DNA of 64,000 bases, taken from positions 62,001-126,000 of the forward strand of contig NZ_JAAMOZ010000004.1 of the NCBI RefSeq assembly GCF_011758645.1. Direction: 5' to 3'. The notes under the pieces were generated by a model. The model was not told where the DNA came from and ran no database searches. It was given only the letters and a program-made list of their open reading frames with translations. Below are positions 45,098 through 54,719 of the stretch, one piece after another. The translations under genes were made by a program, and so were the position numbers. Each line of letters begins with the position of its first letter. Within the stretch, counting starts at the first letter, position 1. This DNA is from Brooklawnia cerclae. GTDB lineage: Bacteria; Actinomycetota; Actinomycetes; Propionibacteriales; Propionibacteriaceae.

Positions 45098-45304
45098 CTC
45101 GTCGAAACGCCCGTTGAGCCAGCCGAAACGAGCTCCGTCCCTTCGACAAGCTCAGGGACCACCACCCGAAACGCCCGTTGAGCTTGTCGAAACGCCGTTG
45201 CCCTTCGACAGGCTCAGGGGGCATCTGTCGAAACGCTCGTTGAGCCTGTCGAAACGCTCGTTGAGCCTGTCGAAACGCTCGTTGAGCCTGTCGAAACGAG
45301 TTCC
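45098..45304. repeat. GAGCNTGTCGAA array, locus 4
   Basis: At the right end three or more exact tandem copies of CGTTGAGCCTGTCGAAACGCT (21-base period, so ends shared) occur at about 45236-45300. To the left are single copies in both orientations, such as CCCTTCGACAAGCTCAGGGA. This is the purest short-period array in the window. Confidence 0.85.
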
Positions 45305-45320
45305 CGGCGTCGGCACGATG

Positions 45321-45366
45321 AATGTGGAAGATTGTGGTGCGTAGTCGAACCACAATCTTCCACGTT
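45321..45366. repeat. Long inverted repeat, family A copy 2
   Basis: AATGTGGAAGATTGTGGTGC then G, loop TAGT, and CGAACCACAATCTTCCACGTT: a stem of about 20 bp. It is nearly the reverse complement of the element at 12634. It sits immediately 3' of the UGPase gene, on the convergent side. Confidence 0.8.
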
Positions 45367-45371
45367 GATCC

Positions 45372-46751
45372 TCAGCGGTAGTGGCGGGTCTCCCCCTCGT
45401 CCGGCAGAAGGACGTCGCCGACCACCTGCGCGGGCTCGTCGAACACCCAATCGCCCTTGACCACCAGCGAGGTGGCCTGCCGGAGCGAGGGGACGACGCG
45501 CACCCGCTCGTCGAAGTCGGAGACCAGCTTGTAGTAGGCCGACGTCAGGTCGATCAGGGGAATGGCCGAGGTCGTCAGCAGGCGACCGTCGTCAGCCAGC
45601 GCGAACACGTCCGAGCGCAGCAGCATCAGCTCGTTGGTGGTCTTGACCGGCAGGAACCGGTCACGACCCACCGCGATCGCGCGGGCACCGTCGAAGGCCT
45701 CGATCGCCGCGCCCATGGCCGTCTCCAGTTGAACGACCTTGGGGGACGAGAAGTCGGTCGGGTCGACCGTCTTCACGTTGCGGATCAGCGGGAGCCCGAG
45801 CACCCCCTTGCGCTCCACCATCGCGTCACGCACCTGCTGCAGGTCGAACCACAGGTTGTTGGTGTGGAAGTAGGGGTGAACGGTCTCGTCCTGGAAGTAC
45901 TTCTGGTCCTCGTCCGAGGTCTGCGCGGAGTCGCGGAGGATGAGGCGGCCGTCGGACCGCCGGACGGCCAGGTGACCACCCTTGCGGTCGTTGGGCGTGC
46001 GGGTGCAGACCTCGGCCGCATACGGCGCACCGGTCGAGGCGAACCAACCCGCCAAGCGGGCGTTCGGGGCGGCCCCGAGGTTGTCGCCGTTGGCGACGCT
46101 CGCATACCGGAAGCCCTTGGCCAGCAGCTCGTCCAGAATCCCGGAGCCCAGCAGCGCGGTATAGATGTCGCCGTGGCCGGGAGGGCACCATTCGAGATCG
46201 GGATCCGCGGGCCACGAGGCCGGGGTCAGGTCGGCGGCGAGAAGCTTGGGTTCCCGGTTCTGGAGGAAGTCCAACGGCAGTCCCTCGACCGCCAGGTCGG
46301 TGTACCGCTCCAGGTAGGCCAGGGTGTCGTCCCTCGTGCGGAAGCTGTCCATGAACAGCAACGGCAGACGCGCGCCGTGGGCCCGCCTGGCATGACGCAC
46401 CTGTTCGACGATGATGTCGAGGAAGTTCTTGCCGTCACGCACCGGGAGCAGGGTCTTGGCGGCCTCGAGGCCCATGGACGTGCCCAGGCCGCCGTTGAGC
46501 TTGATGATGACCGTCCGGCCGAGCGCCTCGGACGCCGCGTCGTCCGGGACGCTCACGTCGTCCAGCTTCGGCGGGTCGGTCAGCGGCTGGATGGAATCCT
46601 CGCTGATGAGGCCGGTCGCCCCCTGTTTGGCCAGTTCGTAATAGTGGCTGAAGACGTCGATGGCCACCTGATCGGCACCGGCGGCACGCATCTTGGCGAT
46701 GCTGCGGGTCAGCCCGTCGGCCTGCTCGGGTTCAGGGGTGTGTGCGTTCAC
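45372..46751 (-). CDS. UTP--glucose-1-phosphate uridylyltransferase, UDPGP (eukaryote-like) family
   Basis: Makes UDP-glucose from UTP and glucose 1-phosphate. 459 residues. The nucleotide-binding signature IKLNGGLGTSMGLEAAKTLL is near 85-104, the Lys-containing GRDRFLPVKTTNEL near 365, and the UTP site PPGHGDIYTAL near 190. The C terminus is a left-handed beta helix. It is the eukaryote-type enzyme, also found in bifidobacteria, rather than GalU. It is separate from the polymer operon upstream (78-base gap) and ends at an inverted repeat. Confidence 0.9.
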   Translation of the reverse strand: MNAHTPEPEQADGLTRSIAKMRAAGADQVAIDVFSHYYELAKQGATGLISEDSIQPLTDPPKLDDVSVPDDAASEALGRTVIIKLNGGLGTSMGLEAAKTLLPVRDGKNFLDIIVEQVRHARRAHGARLPLLFMDSFRTRDDTLAYLERYTDLAVEGLPLDFLQNREPKLLAADLTPASWPADPDLEWCPPGHGDIYTALLGSGILDELLAKGFRYASVANGDNLGAAPNARLAGWFASTGAPYAAEVCTRTPNDRKGGHLAVRRSDGRLILRDSAQTSDEDQKYFQDETVHPYFHTNNLWFDLQQVRDAMVERKGVLGLPLIRNVKTVDPTDFSSPKVVQLETAMGAAIEAFDGARAIAVGRDRFLPVKTTNELMLLRSDVFALADDGRLLTTSAIPLIDLTSAYYKLVSDFDERVRVVPSLRQATSLVVKGDWVFDEPAQVVGDVLLPDEGETRHYR

Positions 46752-46829
46752 TTGTTCCTCCCTAGGGTCGGGATGCGATCTGCACGTGCTCGGTGGCGGC
46801 GCCGGCCCGGGGTCGGGGGACGTCGGCCA

Positions 46830-48605
46830 TCACGCATGATTCACCGGGGCCGTTCCCCCCAGGACGGGGTGGGGTACGGTCCTGAGCGCGGGGCCGGGAC
46901 CCGGTTCGAGCTCCAGTACGAGCACCTGGTTGGCCCCTGGTCGCAGGATCGGGGCCGGGACGTAGAGGGTTCGTTGCGGACCCACATGCCAGAACCTACC
47001 AAGCGCGAACCCGTTGATCCACACCGATCCCTTCCCCCACCCGGCGGTGTCGAGGAACAGGTCGGCGGGCTCGTCCACCACGATGGTCCCGATCCGGAAC
47101 ACCGGGACGCCGAATGGGGTCGCCTTCCCACCGGTGGCGACAAAGCCGACGGCTTCCAGGAGTTCATCGAACAGCTCCAGCCGAACCGGCAGCGCCTCCC
47201 ATCCTCCGTGGATGCGCCCCTCCAGCCTCGCAGGCCCGATGACGCCCTTCGGTTCCCCGATCAGCGGGCCGTAGTCGACCCGCCCGAGGTCTTCCACCAG
47301 CAGGGTCATCTCAGCGGAGCCGGGGGCGAGATCGATCGCGCAGGCGTCCCCTCGCGTCCACGAGCCGACCGGCGCGCCGTCGACGAACGCCAGGGCCCGG
47401 TCGCGCACCTCGCCGAGTTCCAGTCTCGCCGGGCGGACGGGATCCACGCGGGTGCGGTAGTACGTGAGCCCCCGGAACCGGCCCAGGGCATCCATCGTCG
47501 GGGGATCCTCGTGCCGTGTCCAGTGGCCCAACCGTTCGGCCACGAGGGCAAGATCGGCGACCTGATCGAAGGAGCCTGTCAGAGCCGGTGCGGGGTGCGG
47601 GGGTGCCGGACGCTCCTCAGGAATCTCGGTGTACGAGGCGATGACCTCGCGGAATGCCCAGTACTTGGCCGTCGGATCACCGGCCTCGTCCAGCGGCGCG
47701 TCGTAGTCGTAGCTCGTGACGATGGGCGCGTAGGACTCGTGGTGGTTGGCGCCGCTGGTGAACCCGAAGTTCGTGCCGCCGTGAAACATGTAGAGGTTGA
47801 CCGAGGCGCCGGTCGACAGCAGGTCGTCCAGGTCGCGCGCCGCCTCACCCGCGTCGGTGACATGGTGAGGCCCGGCCCAGTCATCGAACCAACCGTCCCA
47901 GTACTCCATCACCATCAGGGGCCCACCCGGCTGATGACGCCGCAACGTGGCGAGCCGTTCCCGCGACCGCGAGCCGAACGACGCCGTCCGATGGAGCTCC
48001 GGCAGCGAACCCGCGGCCAGCATGTCGTCCTGAGGCTGGTCGACGGTGGTCAGGGGCACTGTGATGCCGGCTCGTCTCGTCACCTCGACCAGCGTGCGCA
48101 GGTAGTCCGCGTCGTCCGAGTAGGCGCCGTACTCGTTCTCGATCTGGACGAGGACGACGGGCCCGCCCCGCTCGATCTGACGAGGAGCGACGACCTCGTG
48201 AACCCGTTGCAGGTAGCGCGTCACCTCGGCAAGGTAGCGGGGCTCCGACCGGCGGACGCTCACGTCGGGATCGGCCGACAGCCAGCCCGGGAGTCCCCCG
48301 TTGTCCCATTCCGCGCAGATGTAGGGGCCCGGCCGGACGATCGCATGCATCTTCTCGGCCGCGACCAGGTCGAGGAACCGGCCCAGATCGAGGCCGTCGT
48401 CCCACGACCATTCCCCCCGGACCAGCTCGTGGGCGTTCCAGGCGACGTACGTCTCGATCGTGTTGAGTCCCAGGAGCCTGGCCTTGTGGATCCGGTCGGC
48501 CCAGTACGCGGGGTGCACCCTGAAGTAATGCAGGGCCCCGGAGAGGATCCGGAAGGGTTCGCCGTCGAGGAGGAAGTCCCGCTCGCCCAGGCGGAACGTG
48601 CTCAC
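46830..48605 (-). CDS. GH35 beta-galactosidase
   Basis: 591 residues, no signal peptide. The catalytic barrel fills the first 330 residues: acid/base Glu in IENEYGAY, nucleophile Glu in VMEYWDGWF, and GGTNFGFTSGA. C-terminal jelly-roll domains follow, with the GH35 end pattern INGFALGRFWHVGPQ. It removes terminal beta-galactose from imported oligosaccharides. Last gene of the second polymer operon; GTG 48605 overlaps the FAH stop by four bases. Confidence 0.93.
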   Translation of the reverse strand: MSTFRLGERDFLLDGEPFRILSGALHYFRVHPAYWADRIHKARLLGLNTIETYVAWNAHELVRGEWSWDDGLDLGRFLDLVAAEKMHAIVRPGPYICAEWDNGGLPGWLSADPDVSVRRSEPRYLAEVTRYLQRVHEVVAPRQIERGGPVVLVQIENEYGAYSDDADYLRTLVEVTRRAGITVPLTTVDQPQDDMLAAGSLPELHRTASFGSRSRERLATLRRHQPGGPLMVMEYWDGWFDDWAGPHHVTDAGEAARDLDDLLSTGASVNLYMFHGGTNFGFTSGANHHESYAPIVTSYDYDAPLDEAGDPTAKYWAFREVIASYTEIPEERPAPPHPAPALTGSFDQVADLALVAERLGHWTRHEDPPTMDALGRFRGLTYYRTRVDPVRPARLELGEVRDRALAFVDGAPVGSWTRGDACAIDLAPGSAEMTLLVEDLGRVDYGPLIGEPKGVIGPARLEGRIHGGWEALPVRLELFDELLEAVGFVATGGKATPFGVPVFRIGTIVVDEPADLFLDTAGWGKGSVWINGFALGRFWHVGPQRTLYVPAPILRPGANQVLVLELEPGPGPALRTVPHPVLGGTAPVNHA

Positions 48606-49537
48606 CGCGGAGTCCCCCGGTCCACGACCGGATGGCCGAGGGACTCGGGTGGCATCGCCGCGACGGGATTGGTCAGCGCGCCGAGCCCGCTGATGGTGAT
48701 CGACACACTGTCGCCCGGCCGCAGCCAGCTCTGGTGGGCGAGTGCTCCGGCGAACTTCTGGGGAGTGCCGGTGGCGATCAGGTCGCCCGGCTCCAGCGTC
48801 ATCGCCTGGCTGATGTGCGAGACGAGCCAGGCCGGGTCGCGGAACATCCGGCTGGTGTCGCTACGCAACGTCACTTCGCCGTTGCAACTGGCGGACACCT
48901 CCAGCGGGCCGGTGCCGTCGAGTTCGTCGCTGGTGATCACCGAGGGACCGAGAGGGCCGAAAGTGTCGAACGACTTGCCCAACAGCCACTGGCTGCCGCG
49001 CCCCTGCCAGTCGCGGGCACTCACGTCGTTGAAGATCGTGTAGCCGCCGATATGATCGCGCGCCTGCTCCGGCGTCAGCTGTCGTCCCCGGCGGCCGATC
49101 ACCACCGTGAGCTCGGCCTCGTAGTCGACCTGCGTGGTGGTCGGGGGTATCAGGATCGGCTCGCCCGGCCCGATGAGCACATTGGGGGTCTTGGCAAAGA
49201 TGTCGGGGAACTCCGGTGCCCGGCCGTCCTCCGAGCCCCGGTCGTCGGCCGAGGTGTGACCCCGGTAGTTGTACCCGACACACAGGATCTTGCCCGGCCG
49301 CGCCACCGGCGCCAGTAGCCGTGCTGTGTCGCGGGGGACGACCAGGCCGGGGTCGGCCTCGGCGACGGCCGCCCGCACCGACGCCAGCGCCGAGTCTCCC
49401 AGGGCGAACAGCTCACCCACGTCGGCCGGTCGTTCAGGCAGGACGCGGCTCACGTCCAGCACCCGGGCCCCACCGGGCCCGTCCAGCAGGCAGCCCAACC
49501 TCGGCCCGGCTCCGTCATCGAATCTCACCAGGTGCAT
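48602..49537 (-). CDS. Fumarylacetoacetate-hydrolase-family protein
   Basis: 311 residues. Metal ligands of the FAH fold are visible in VDYEAELTVVIG (E-x-E) and the following Asp in TIFNDVSARDWQ. The substrate-binding GKSFDTFGPLGP and C-terminal GDLIATGTP are also present. Family members cleave acylpyruvates or 2,4-diketo-3-deoxy sugar acids; the latter fits this uronate-type operon. Starts at ATG 49537, ten bases from the GH88 stop. Confidence 0.88.
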   Translation of the reverse strand: MHLVRFDDGAGPRLGCLLDGPGGARVLDVSRVLPERPADVGELFALGDSALASVRAAVAEADPGLVVPRDTARLLAPVARPGKILCVGYNYRGHTSADDRGSEDGRAPEFPDIFAKTPNVLIGPGEPILIPPTTTQVDYEAELTVVIGRRGRQLTPEQARDHIGGYTIFNDVSARDWQGRGSQWLLGKSFDTFGPLGPSVITSDELDGTGPLEVSASCNGEVTLRSDTSRMFRDPAWLVSHISQAMTLEPGDLIATGTPQKFAGALAHQSWLRPGDSVSITISGLGALTNPVAAMPPESLGHPVVDRGTPR

Positions 49538-49547
49538 CGCGTCCGCC

Positions 49548-50717
49548 TCACCAGTAGGGATGCCACTGCGGCCGGGCGATCCTGGCGAGCGCCTCCAGGT
49601 AGAAGTAGTCGCCCCACAGACAGCCTTCGTCGACACCGATCAGCTTGGGCATGTCGTAGACGGCACCCAGCAGGAGCGCGTCCGATGTGCCGGGCGCGGG
49701 CGCGTACCCGGCGGCCAGCGAATCGACCATCGCCTCGGCCGCGGCTCGATACCGGTCCGCTCGATCGCCGGCCACGTGACAGCCCAACTCGAGAAGGCCG
49801 CAGGCCGCGATCGCCGCGGCAGACGAATCACGGGGCTGCCCGCTGCCGTCACTGAAGACGAGATCCCAGTAGGCCACCTGGTCGGTGGGTAAGTGGTCGA
49901 GGAAGTACGCCGCACACCGTTCGGCAGCCTGCAGGAAGGTCTCGTCGCCGGTGTGCCGGTAGTTGACGCTGAAGCCGTAGATGCCCCAGGCCTGGCCTCG
50001 CGCCCAGCATGAGTCGTCGGCGTACCCCTGCTGGGTCGCCCCTCTCAGCGGTTCGCCCGTCACGGTGTCGAAGAAGAAGGTGTGGAAGGTCGAGTCGTCG
50101 GGGCGGATGATCGTGTCGCGCAACCGGCCGGCATGAGTCCTTGCGACCCGGGCATAGCGATCCTCCCCGCTGACGCGTGAGGCCCAGTAGAGGAGGGGCA
50201 TGTTCATGAGGGAGTCGATGATCGCCCGGCCCTGCTGGTCGGGGTCGCTCAGGTCTCCCCATGCCTGGATGATTCCCGCGGGCTCGACGTAGCGGCTCAT
50301 CAGATGGTCGGACGCCAGCAGTGCCGCTCGGCGAGCGCTGTCGTCCCCCAGCAGTTCGTACGGCACGACGCACGACAGCGTGTAGAGGAATCCCAGGTCG
50401 TGGGTGTGCAGATCGATCCCCTCGGCGACCCGTCGGGCGAAGTCGGACATGTGCCGAAGCCCCGCCGCCCGGTATCGCTCCTCACCGGTCAGCTCCCAGG
50501 CGAGCCAGAGCTGCCCCGGCCAGAATCCGGTCGTCCAGCCGCGATTGGCTCCTTCCGGGAACTCGGCGGTGGCCGGACGAGAGCGGTATCGGCCGTCCAC
50601 GGTCGTGTCGTCCGGGTAGCCATGTGCGAAAGGGGCCAGGTTGGCATCGACGGTCGCCAACGCGGTTGCCAACGCACCTTCCCGGGAAGGCACGATCAGT
50701 GCCTGACTAGCTGTCAT
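49548..50717 (-). CDS. GH88-family unsaturated glucuronyl hydrolase
   Basis: 389 residues, (alpha/alpha)6 barrel. Catalytic Asp region near THDLGFLY and near DSLMNMPLLYWAS, plus TGFWPGQLWLAWEL and the signature GYADDSCWARGQAWGIYG. It removes 4,5-unsaturated uronic acid from the ends of lyase products. This is the expected next step after heparinase-like cleavage and links the two polymer loci. No signal peptide. ATG 50717 is chosen over an upstream in-frame start because it gives the standard N terminus. Confidence 0.92.
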   Translation of the reverse strand: MTASQALIVPSREGALATALATVDANLAPFAHGYPDDTTVDGRYRSRPATAEFPEGANRGWTTGFWPGQLWLAWELTGEERYRAAGLRHMSDFARRVAEGIDLHTHDLGFLYTLSCVVPYELLGDDSARRAALLASDHLMSRYVEPAGIIQAWGDLSDPDQQGRAIIDSLMNMPLLYWASRVSGEDRYARVARTHAGRLRDTIIRPDDSTFHTFFFDTVTGEPLRGATQQGYADDSCWARGQAWGIYGFSVNYRHTGDETFLQAAERCAAYFLDHLPTDQVAYWDLVFSDGSGQPRDSSAAAIAACGLLELGCHVAGDRADRYRAAAEAMVDSLAAGYAPAPGTSDALLLGAVYDMPKLIGVDEGCLWGDYFYLEALARIARPQWHPYW

Positions 50718-50759
50718 CGGCAGAGTCCTCTCTTGAGCCGGCATGATGCCGCGCAGGGG

Positions 50760-51476
50760 TCAGTGGACGTCCACGACGGGGACGCCGGGTTCGGGCGGTA
50801 GAGGGCCGGACGCCGCGTGCGCGGCGTGAGCCACCCCGACGAGCGAGCGGTGGCAGTTGGCCCGCACCACGTACAGGGCGGGGGCCAGCGCGATGCCCAG
50901 CCCGAGCGCCGGCGCCCTGACGACCAGTGCCGCCAGCACGCCCAGCGCCGCCAACGAGACTGCGGTGAGATACCAGCGCCGGACTACGACGAACACCGCG
51001 GCCTTCACCACGTCGCGGATCCCGGCCTGCGGGCATTCCTGCCGGACGACCAGGACCATGGGGAACACGGCCAGGGCGACGACGATCCCGGTGGCCAGCG
51101 GTGGGATCACCACGGCACCCGCGCGGTGTCCCCAGAAGAACGCGATGTCGGCGGCGAACGCCGCGACGACGAGAGTCGCGACCCCACCGATGGCCAGCGA
51201 CCGGCCCAGGCCCTTCCACCACGCGCTGAAGAACGTGCGCACCACGTCGGCCGACCCGTCCCGCTCGTGAGCGGCGAACACCGCGAACGCCGCGGACAGC
51301 GCCGGGGCCACCAGCGGGCACAGCAGCGCGAGAACCGGCCACGTCACAGCCAGGTCGGTGGCGAGCAGCACGGCCACGGCCGGCAGCGTGACCACCACGA
51401 CGAGGAGACTGGTCATCAGCCCGAGATACACGGTGCCGAAGATCATGGGGAAGGCGTGTTGAGCGAATCGGCGCAT
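50760..51476 (-). CDS. DUF624 (YesL-like) membrane protein
   Basis: 238 residues with five or six hydrophobic segments (for example VYLGLMTSLLVVVVTLPAV). Same family as the gene at 25400, and again immediately downstream of ABC permease genes, three bases after the second permease stop. It extends past the usual length with a hydrophobic loop and a Pro-rich tail. Function unknown. Confidence 0.75.
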   Translation of the reverse strand: MRRFAQHAFPMIFGTVYLGLMTSLLVVVVTLPAVAVLLATDLAVTWPVLALLCPLVAPALSAAFAVFAAHERDGSADVVRTFFSAWWKGLGRSLAIGGVATLVVAAFAADIAFFWGHRAGAVVIPPLATGIVVALAVFPMVLVVRQECPQAGIRDVVKAAVFVVVRRWYLTAVSLAALGVLAALVVRAPALGLGIALAPALYVVRANCHRSLVGVAHAAHAASGPLPPEPGVPVVDVH

Positions 51477-51479
51477 CTG

Positions 51480-52382
51480 TCAGCCCTTCATCCCGGAGGT
51501 CGCGATGCCTTCCAGGAAGTAACGCTGCCCCAGAAGGAACACGATCAGGATCGGCAGCACCGACAGCACCGAGCCGGTCATGATCAGCGCGTACTCCGCG
51601 TTGTACTGCGAGATGAACGTGCGCAGGCCGAGTTGGATGGTCCACAGGTCAGGGCTGCGCAGATAGACCAGGGGACCGAGGAAGTCGTTCCACGTGGTGA
51701 CGAACATGAGCAGCGTGAGGCTCGCGATGGCCGGCACCGACAGTGGCATCATGATCCGCCGGTAGATGCCGAACTCGCTCAGCCCGTCCAGGCGCGCGGC
51801 TTCGCTCAGTTCCTCGGGGATGGTGTCGAAGTACTGCTTCATCAGGAAGACACCGAAGGCGCCGAAGGCCTGCAGAGCGACGATCGACCACAGCGTGTTG
51901 GACAGCCCCAGCTTCGAGAACAGGATGAACTGCGGAATCATGTACGACTGCCACGGCACGGCGATCGTCCCGATGTAGGCGAGGAAGAGCACGTCCCGAC
52001 CGGGAAAGCGGGTCTTGGAGAAGCCGTACGCGGCAAAACTGCCGGTGAACACCTGAAGAGCCGTCACGACCACCGACAGGAACAGCGTGTTCTTGAGCCA
52101 TGTGAGCATGTCGGACTTCACCCAGATAGTGACGTAGTTCTCCCACTGGGGCACCGACGGCCACCATTGGACCGGCACGGTGAACACCTCGTTGTTCGTC
52201 TTCAGGGACGAAGCCACCATCCAGTAGAACGGCAGGAGCACCAGGGCGGCCGCGATGACCAGCACCACGTAGAGCAGGATTCTCCCCACCAGGCTCACGC
52301 GGCTGCGGTTGTGGTCGCGCGGGGGGCCGTCGAGGACTGCGGCCAGATCGATGTCGGGGGCTTCGGCTACGACCGCCATCAT
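51480..52382 (-). CDS. Carbohydrate ABC transporter permease, MalG type
   Basis: 300 residues, six membrane segments, EAA loop SEAARLDGLSEFGIY and the CUT1 C terminus FLEGIATSGMKG. It pairs with the 52379 permease and the 53392 binding protein; no ATPase gene is in the operon. Start is ATG 52382 or 52379 (ATGATG), overlapping the upstream permease stop. Confidence 0.92.
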   Translation of the reverse strand: MMAVVAEAPDIDLAAVLDGPPRDHNRSRVSLVGRILLYVVLVIAAALVLLPFYWMVASSLKTNNEVFTVPVQWWPSVPQWENYVTIWVKSDMLTWLKNTLFLSVVVTALQVFTGSFAAYGFSKTRFPGRDVLFLAYIGTIAVPWQSYMIPQFILFSKLGLSNTLWSIVALQAFGAFGVFLMKQYFDTIPEELSEAARLDGLSEFGIYRRIMMPLSVPAIASLTLLMFVTTWNDFLGPLVYLRSPDLWTIQLGLRTFISQYNAEYALIMTGSVLSVLPILIVFLLGQRYFLEGIATSGMKG

Positions 52383-53314
52383 GCGTCCTTCCGCTTGTTG
52401 TAGAGGAACTGGATGACCGTGACCGCGATACAGATCGCGAACAGGACGATGGAGACAGCTGACGCGTACCCGAAGTCGTTCTCGTAGAACCCCTTCTGGT
52501 AGATGTACTGCGACAGGACGAGGGTCGACTGTCCCGGGCCGCCCTCGGTCATGACCAGGATCAGGTCGAAGACCTTGAAGCTGCCGATCGTCAGCATCAC
52601 GGTGACGAAGAACGTGGTGGGACGCAGCATCGGCAGCGTCACGCCCCAGAACTGCTGCCAGCGGTTCGCGCCGTCCACCCGCGCAGCCTCGTACAGCTCA
52701 CGGGGAACGGTCTGGAGCCCCGCGAGGAAGAGCAGCATGTAATAGCCCATCTCACGCCAGGTTCCGACGATGATCACCGCCGGCATCGACCACGTGGCCG
52801 ACGCCGTCCAACCGGGTGGGTTGTCGATTCCGATGGCACGCAGGAACTGGTTGATCGGCCCGTAGTCAGGGCTGAACAACGTGTTCCACACCACGGCGAT
52901 GGCGACGATGGACGTGATGTAGGGGAAGAAGGCGGCGGTCCGGAAGAACGCCAGGCCCCGGATCCTGCGGTTCAGCAGCAGGGCCAGCCCCAGCGAGACC
53001 ACCAGCGTGAGCGGGATGTGGAAGGCGGTGTAGTAGACGGTGTTCCACAGCGCGGTCCAGAAGCTGCCGTCGTTCCACATGCGGACGAAGTTCTCCACAC
53101 CGGTGAACTTCGCCTTGCCGAACGCGTTCCAACTCGTGAACGCGTAGTAGAAGAGCGTGACCACCGGCACCATGGTGAGCAGCGCGAACCCTACGAAGTT
53201 CGGCAGAATGAAACCCCATCCTTGAAGGGCATTTCGCAGCCACAGGCGTCGGAGCGGACCGCGGGTGCCGACGGCACCGGTCGGACGGGCGATTGCGACA
53301 CTGGATTCGGACAT
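52379..53314 (-). CDS. Carbohydrate ABC transporter permease, MalF type
   Basis: 311 residues, six membrane segments with a cytoplasmic N terminus. EAA loop YEAARVDGANRWQQF, and DLILVMTEGGP near the end. ATG 53314 opens MSESSVAIARPTG; the longer frame upstream crosses the hairpin behind the binding-protein gene and is rejected. Unlike its counterpart in the first locus, its composition matches the window. Confidence 0.92.
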   Translation of the reverse strand: MSESSVAIARPTGAVGTRGPLRRLWLRNALQGWGFILPNFVGFALLTMVPVVTLFYYAFTSWNAFGKAKFTGVENFVRMWNDGSFWTALWNTVYYTAFHIPLTLVVSLGLALLLNRRIRGLAFFRTAAFFPYITSIVAIAVVWNTLFSPDYGPINQFLRAIGIDNPPGWTASATWSMPAVIIVGTWREMGYYMLLFLAGLQTVPRELYEAARVDGANRWQQFWGVTLPMLRPTTFFVTVMLTIGSFKVFDLILVMTEGGPGQSTLVLSQYIYQKGFYENDFGYASAVSIVLFAICIAVTVIQFLYNKRKDA

Positions 53315-53339
53315 GTTCGGCCTCCTGGTCGGGAGCGTG

Positions 53340-53373
53340 GTGGCGGGACCGCGGGAACCGCTGGCCCCGCCAC
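53340..53373 (-). terminator. Hairpin between binding protein and permease genes
   Basis: GTGGCGGG (53340-53347) pairs with CCCGCCAC (53366-53373) across an 18-base GC-rich loop, with no T-run. It is the usual place for a partial terminator or an RNA-stabilising hairpin that gives the binding protein more message than the permeases. Confidence 0.5.
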
Positions 53374-53391
53374 CGTCGCGCCGCACTCGGG

Positions 53392-54696
53392 TCACTTGTT
53401 GAGGACCTCGTCCTGCGCGCGCTGCTCGGCATCGGCTATGCCCTCGTCCACCGTGACGCTCTTGGAGAGGATCGCCGAATGCGTCTCGTTGAGCAGGTTC
53501 TGGATCGCGGCGGTGTGCTCCGACACCGGGTTCTCCGGCTTGACCTCGTGCGTCGAGAATGCGAACTTCGACAACTCGTCGGTCGGTGCACCGTCGGTCG
53601 CGAAGAACGTGTCGACGACGTCATCGGACGTGAGAGCAGGAGTGATGCCGATGCCGGCCATTGCCTTGGCCCCATCCGGACCCGCGGCGAACGCCAGGAA
53701 ATCCTTGGCCGTCTGGACCTTGTCCTCGTCCAGCGCCGGGTTGATGCCCAGCCCGGTCGGGTCGGCGAACGTCACCGGGACGTTGTCGGTACCGGTGGTG
53801 CTCTCGTCGTACTGCGGGGCGGGTGCGATGCCCCACTCGAACGCGTCGGCGTCACCGCTCGCCTGCTGTGCGATCAGCGTCGCGATGTACCACGTGCCCA
53901 TCGGCAGGAGCGCCGCCTTCTGCTTGCCGAACTGCGCCTGGTAGGTGAGCTTGTTCGTGGTGACCGTGCCGTAGTCGGGCATCGCCCCGGCATCGGCCAG
54001 CGCCAATGAACGCTCGTAGTACGGCGTGAGGTAGCTGAAGTCACCGCTGAGAAGGTCGGCGCCCGGGGTCTGCGCGAGCGCGAATCCCTGGACGACCGAC
54101 TGCCAGCTGTGCTGATAGGCACCTTGCGCACCGTCGGCCCCCAGAGCCGCGGTCAGTTGCTCCGCGGCGGTGACGTAGTCGTCCCAGGTCCAGGTGCCGT
54201 CGGGTTCGGCGACACCGGCCTTGGCGAACAGATCCTTGTTGTAGAAGATCACCCAGGCGTCCTGACGGTAAGGGATCGCCCATGTCTTGCCGTCGACCTC
54301 GTACGCGTCCAGGCCGCCGGTCTCGTCCGAGAGCTCCGTGGCCACGTCCGAGACGTCGAGCAGTTGCTCGCCGTCCTGGTAGGTGTAGAAGTTCTTCAGG
54401 TTCTTCTGCACATAGATGTCGGGAGCGGTGCCGGCCGCCAGGTCGGCGACCATCTGGGTGTCGTAGTTGTTGCCGTCCTGGTACTCCTTGACCTCCACCT
54501 TGTACTTCGGATCGGTGGCGTTGAAGGCGTCGGCCAGCGTCTGGAACTCGGGCGTGCTGGCAAGGCTCCAGCCGGCGAGGGTGAGCGTGCCGGTCGCCTC
54601 GCTGCCATCGCCGGAGGACTCGCCGCCGCCGCACGAGGACAGGGCCAGGGCGAACGTGACCGCCGCCGTGGCCATCATCAGTGGGAATCGCCTCAT
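53392..54696 (-). CDS. Sugar-binding lipoprotein of an ABC transporter
   Basis: 434 residues. Signal MRRFPLMMATAAVTFALALS then lipobox LSSC at about 19-22 and a Gly/Ser linker, so it is a lipoprotein on the outer face of the membrane. Mature SBP_bac_1 fold with IPYRQDAWVIFYNKDLF, typical of CUT1 oligosaccharide binders. It differs from the first-locus protein, which has a Tat-like signal, so the two systems probably bind different chains. Confidence 0.93.
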   Translation of the reverse strand: MRRFPLMMATAAVTFALALSSCGGGESSGDGSEATGTLTLAGWSLASTPEFQTLADAFNATDPKYKVEVKEYQDGNNYDTQMVADLAAGTAPDIYVQKNLKNFYTYQDGEQLLDVSDVATELSDETGGLDAYEVDGKTWAIPYRQDAWVIFYNKDLFAKAGVAEPDGTWTWDDYVTAAEQLTAALGADGAQGAYQHSWQSVVQGFALAQTPGADLLSGDFSYLTPYYERSLALADAGAMPDYGTVTTNKLTYQAQFGKQKAALLPMGTWYIATLIAQQASGDADAFEWGIAPAPQYDESTTGTDNVPVTFADPTGLGINPALDEDKVQTAKDFLAFAAGPDGAKAMAGIGITPALTSDDVVDTFFATDGAPTDELSKFAFSTHEVKPENPVSEHTAAIQNLLNETHSAILSKSVTVDEGIADAEQRAQDEVLNK

Positions 54697-54719
54697 TGCT
54701 ACTCCTGTTGAAGTTGGGT

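Noticed and set aside
45381-49043. A 1220-residue plus-strand open frame
   Set aside because: It is the shadow of the UGPase, GH35 and FAH genes on the minus strand, which have clear catalytic motifs. Long antisense frames are expected at this GC content.
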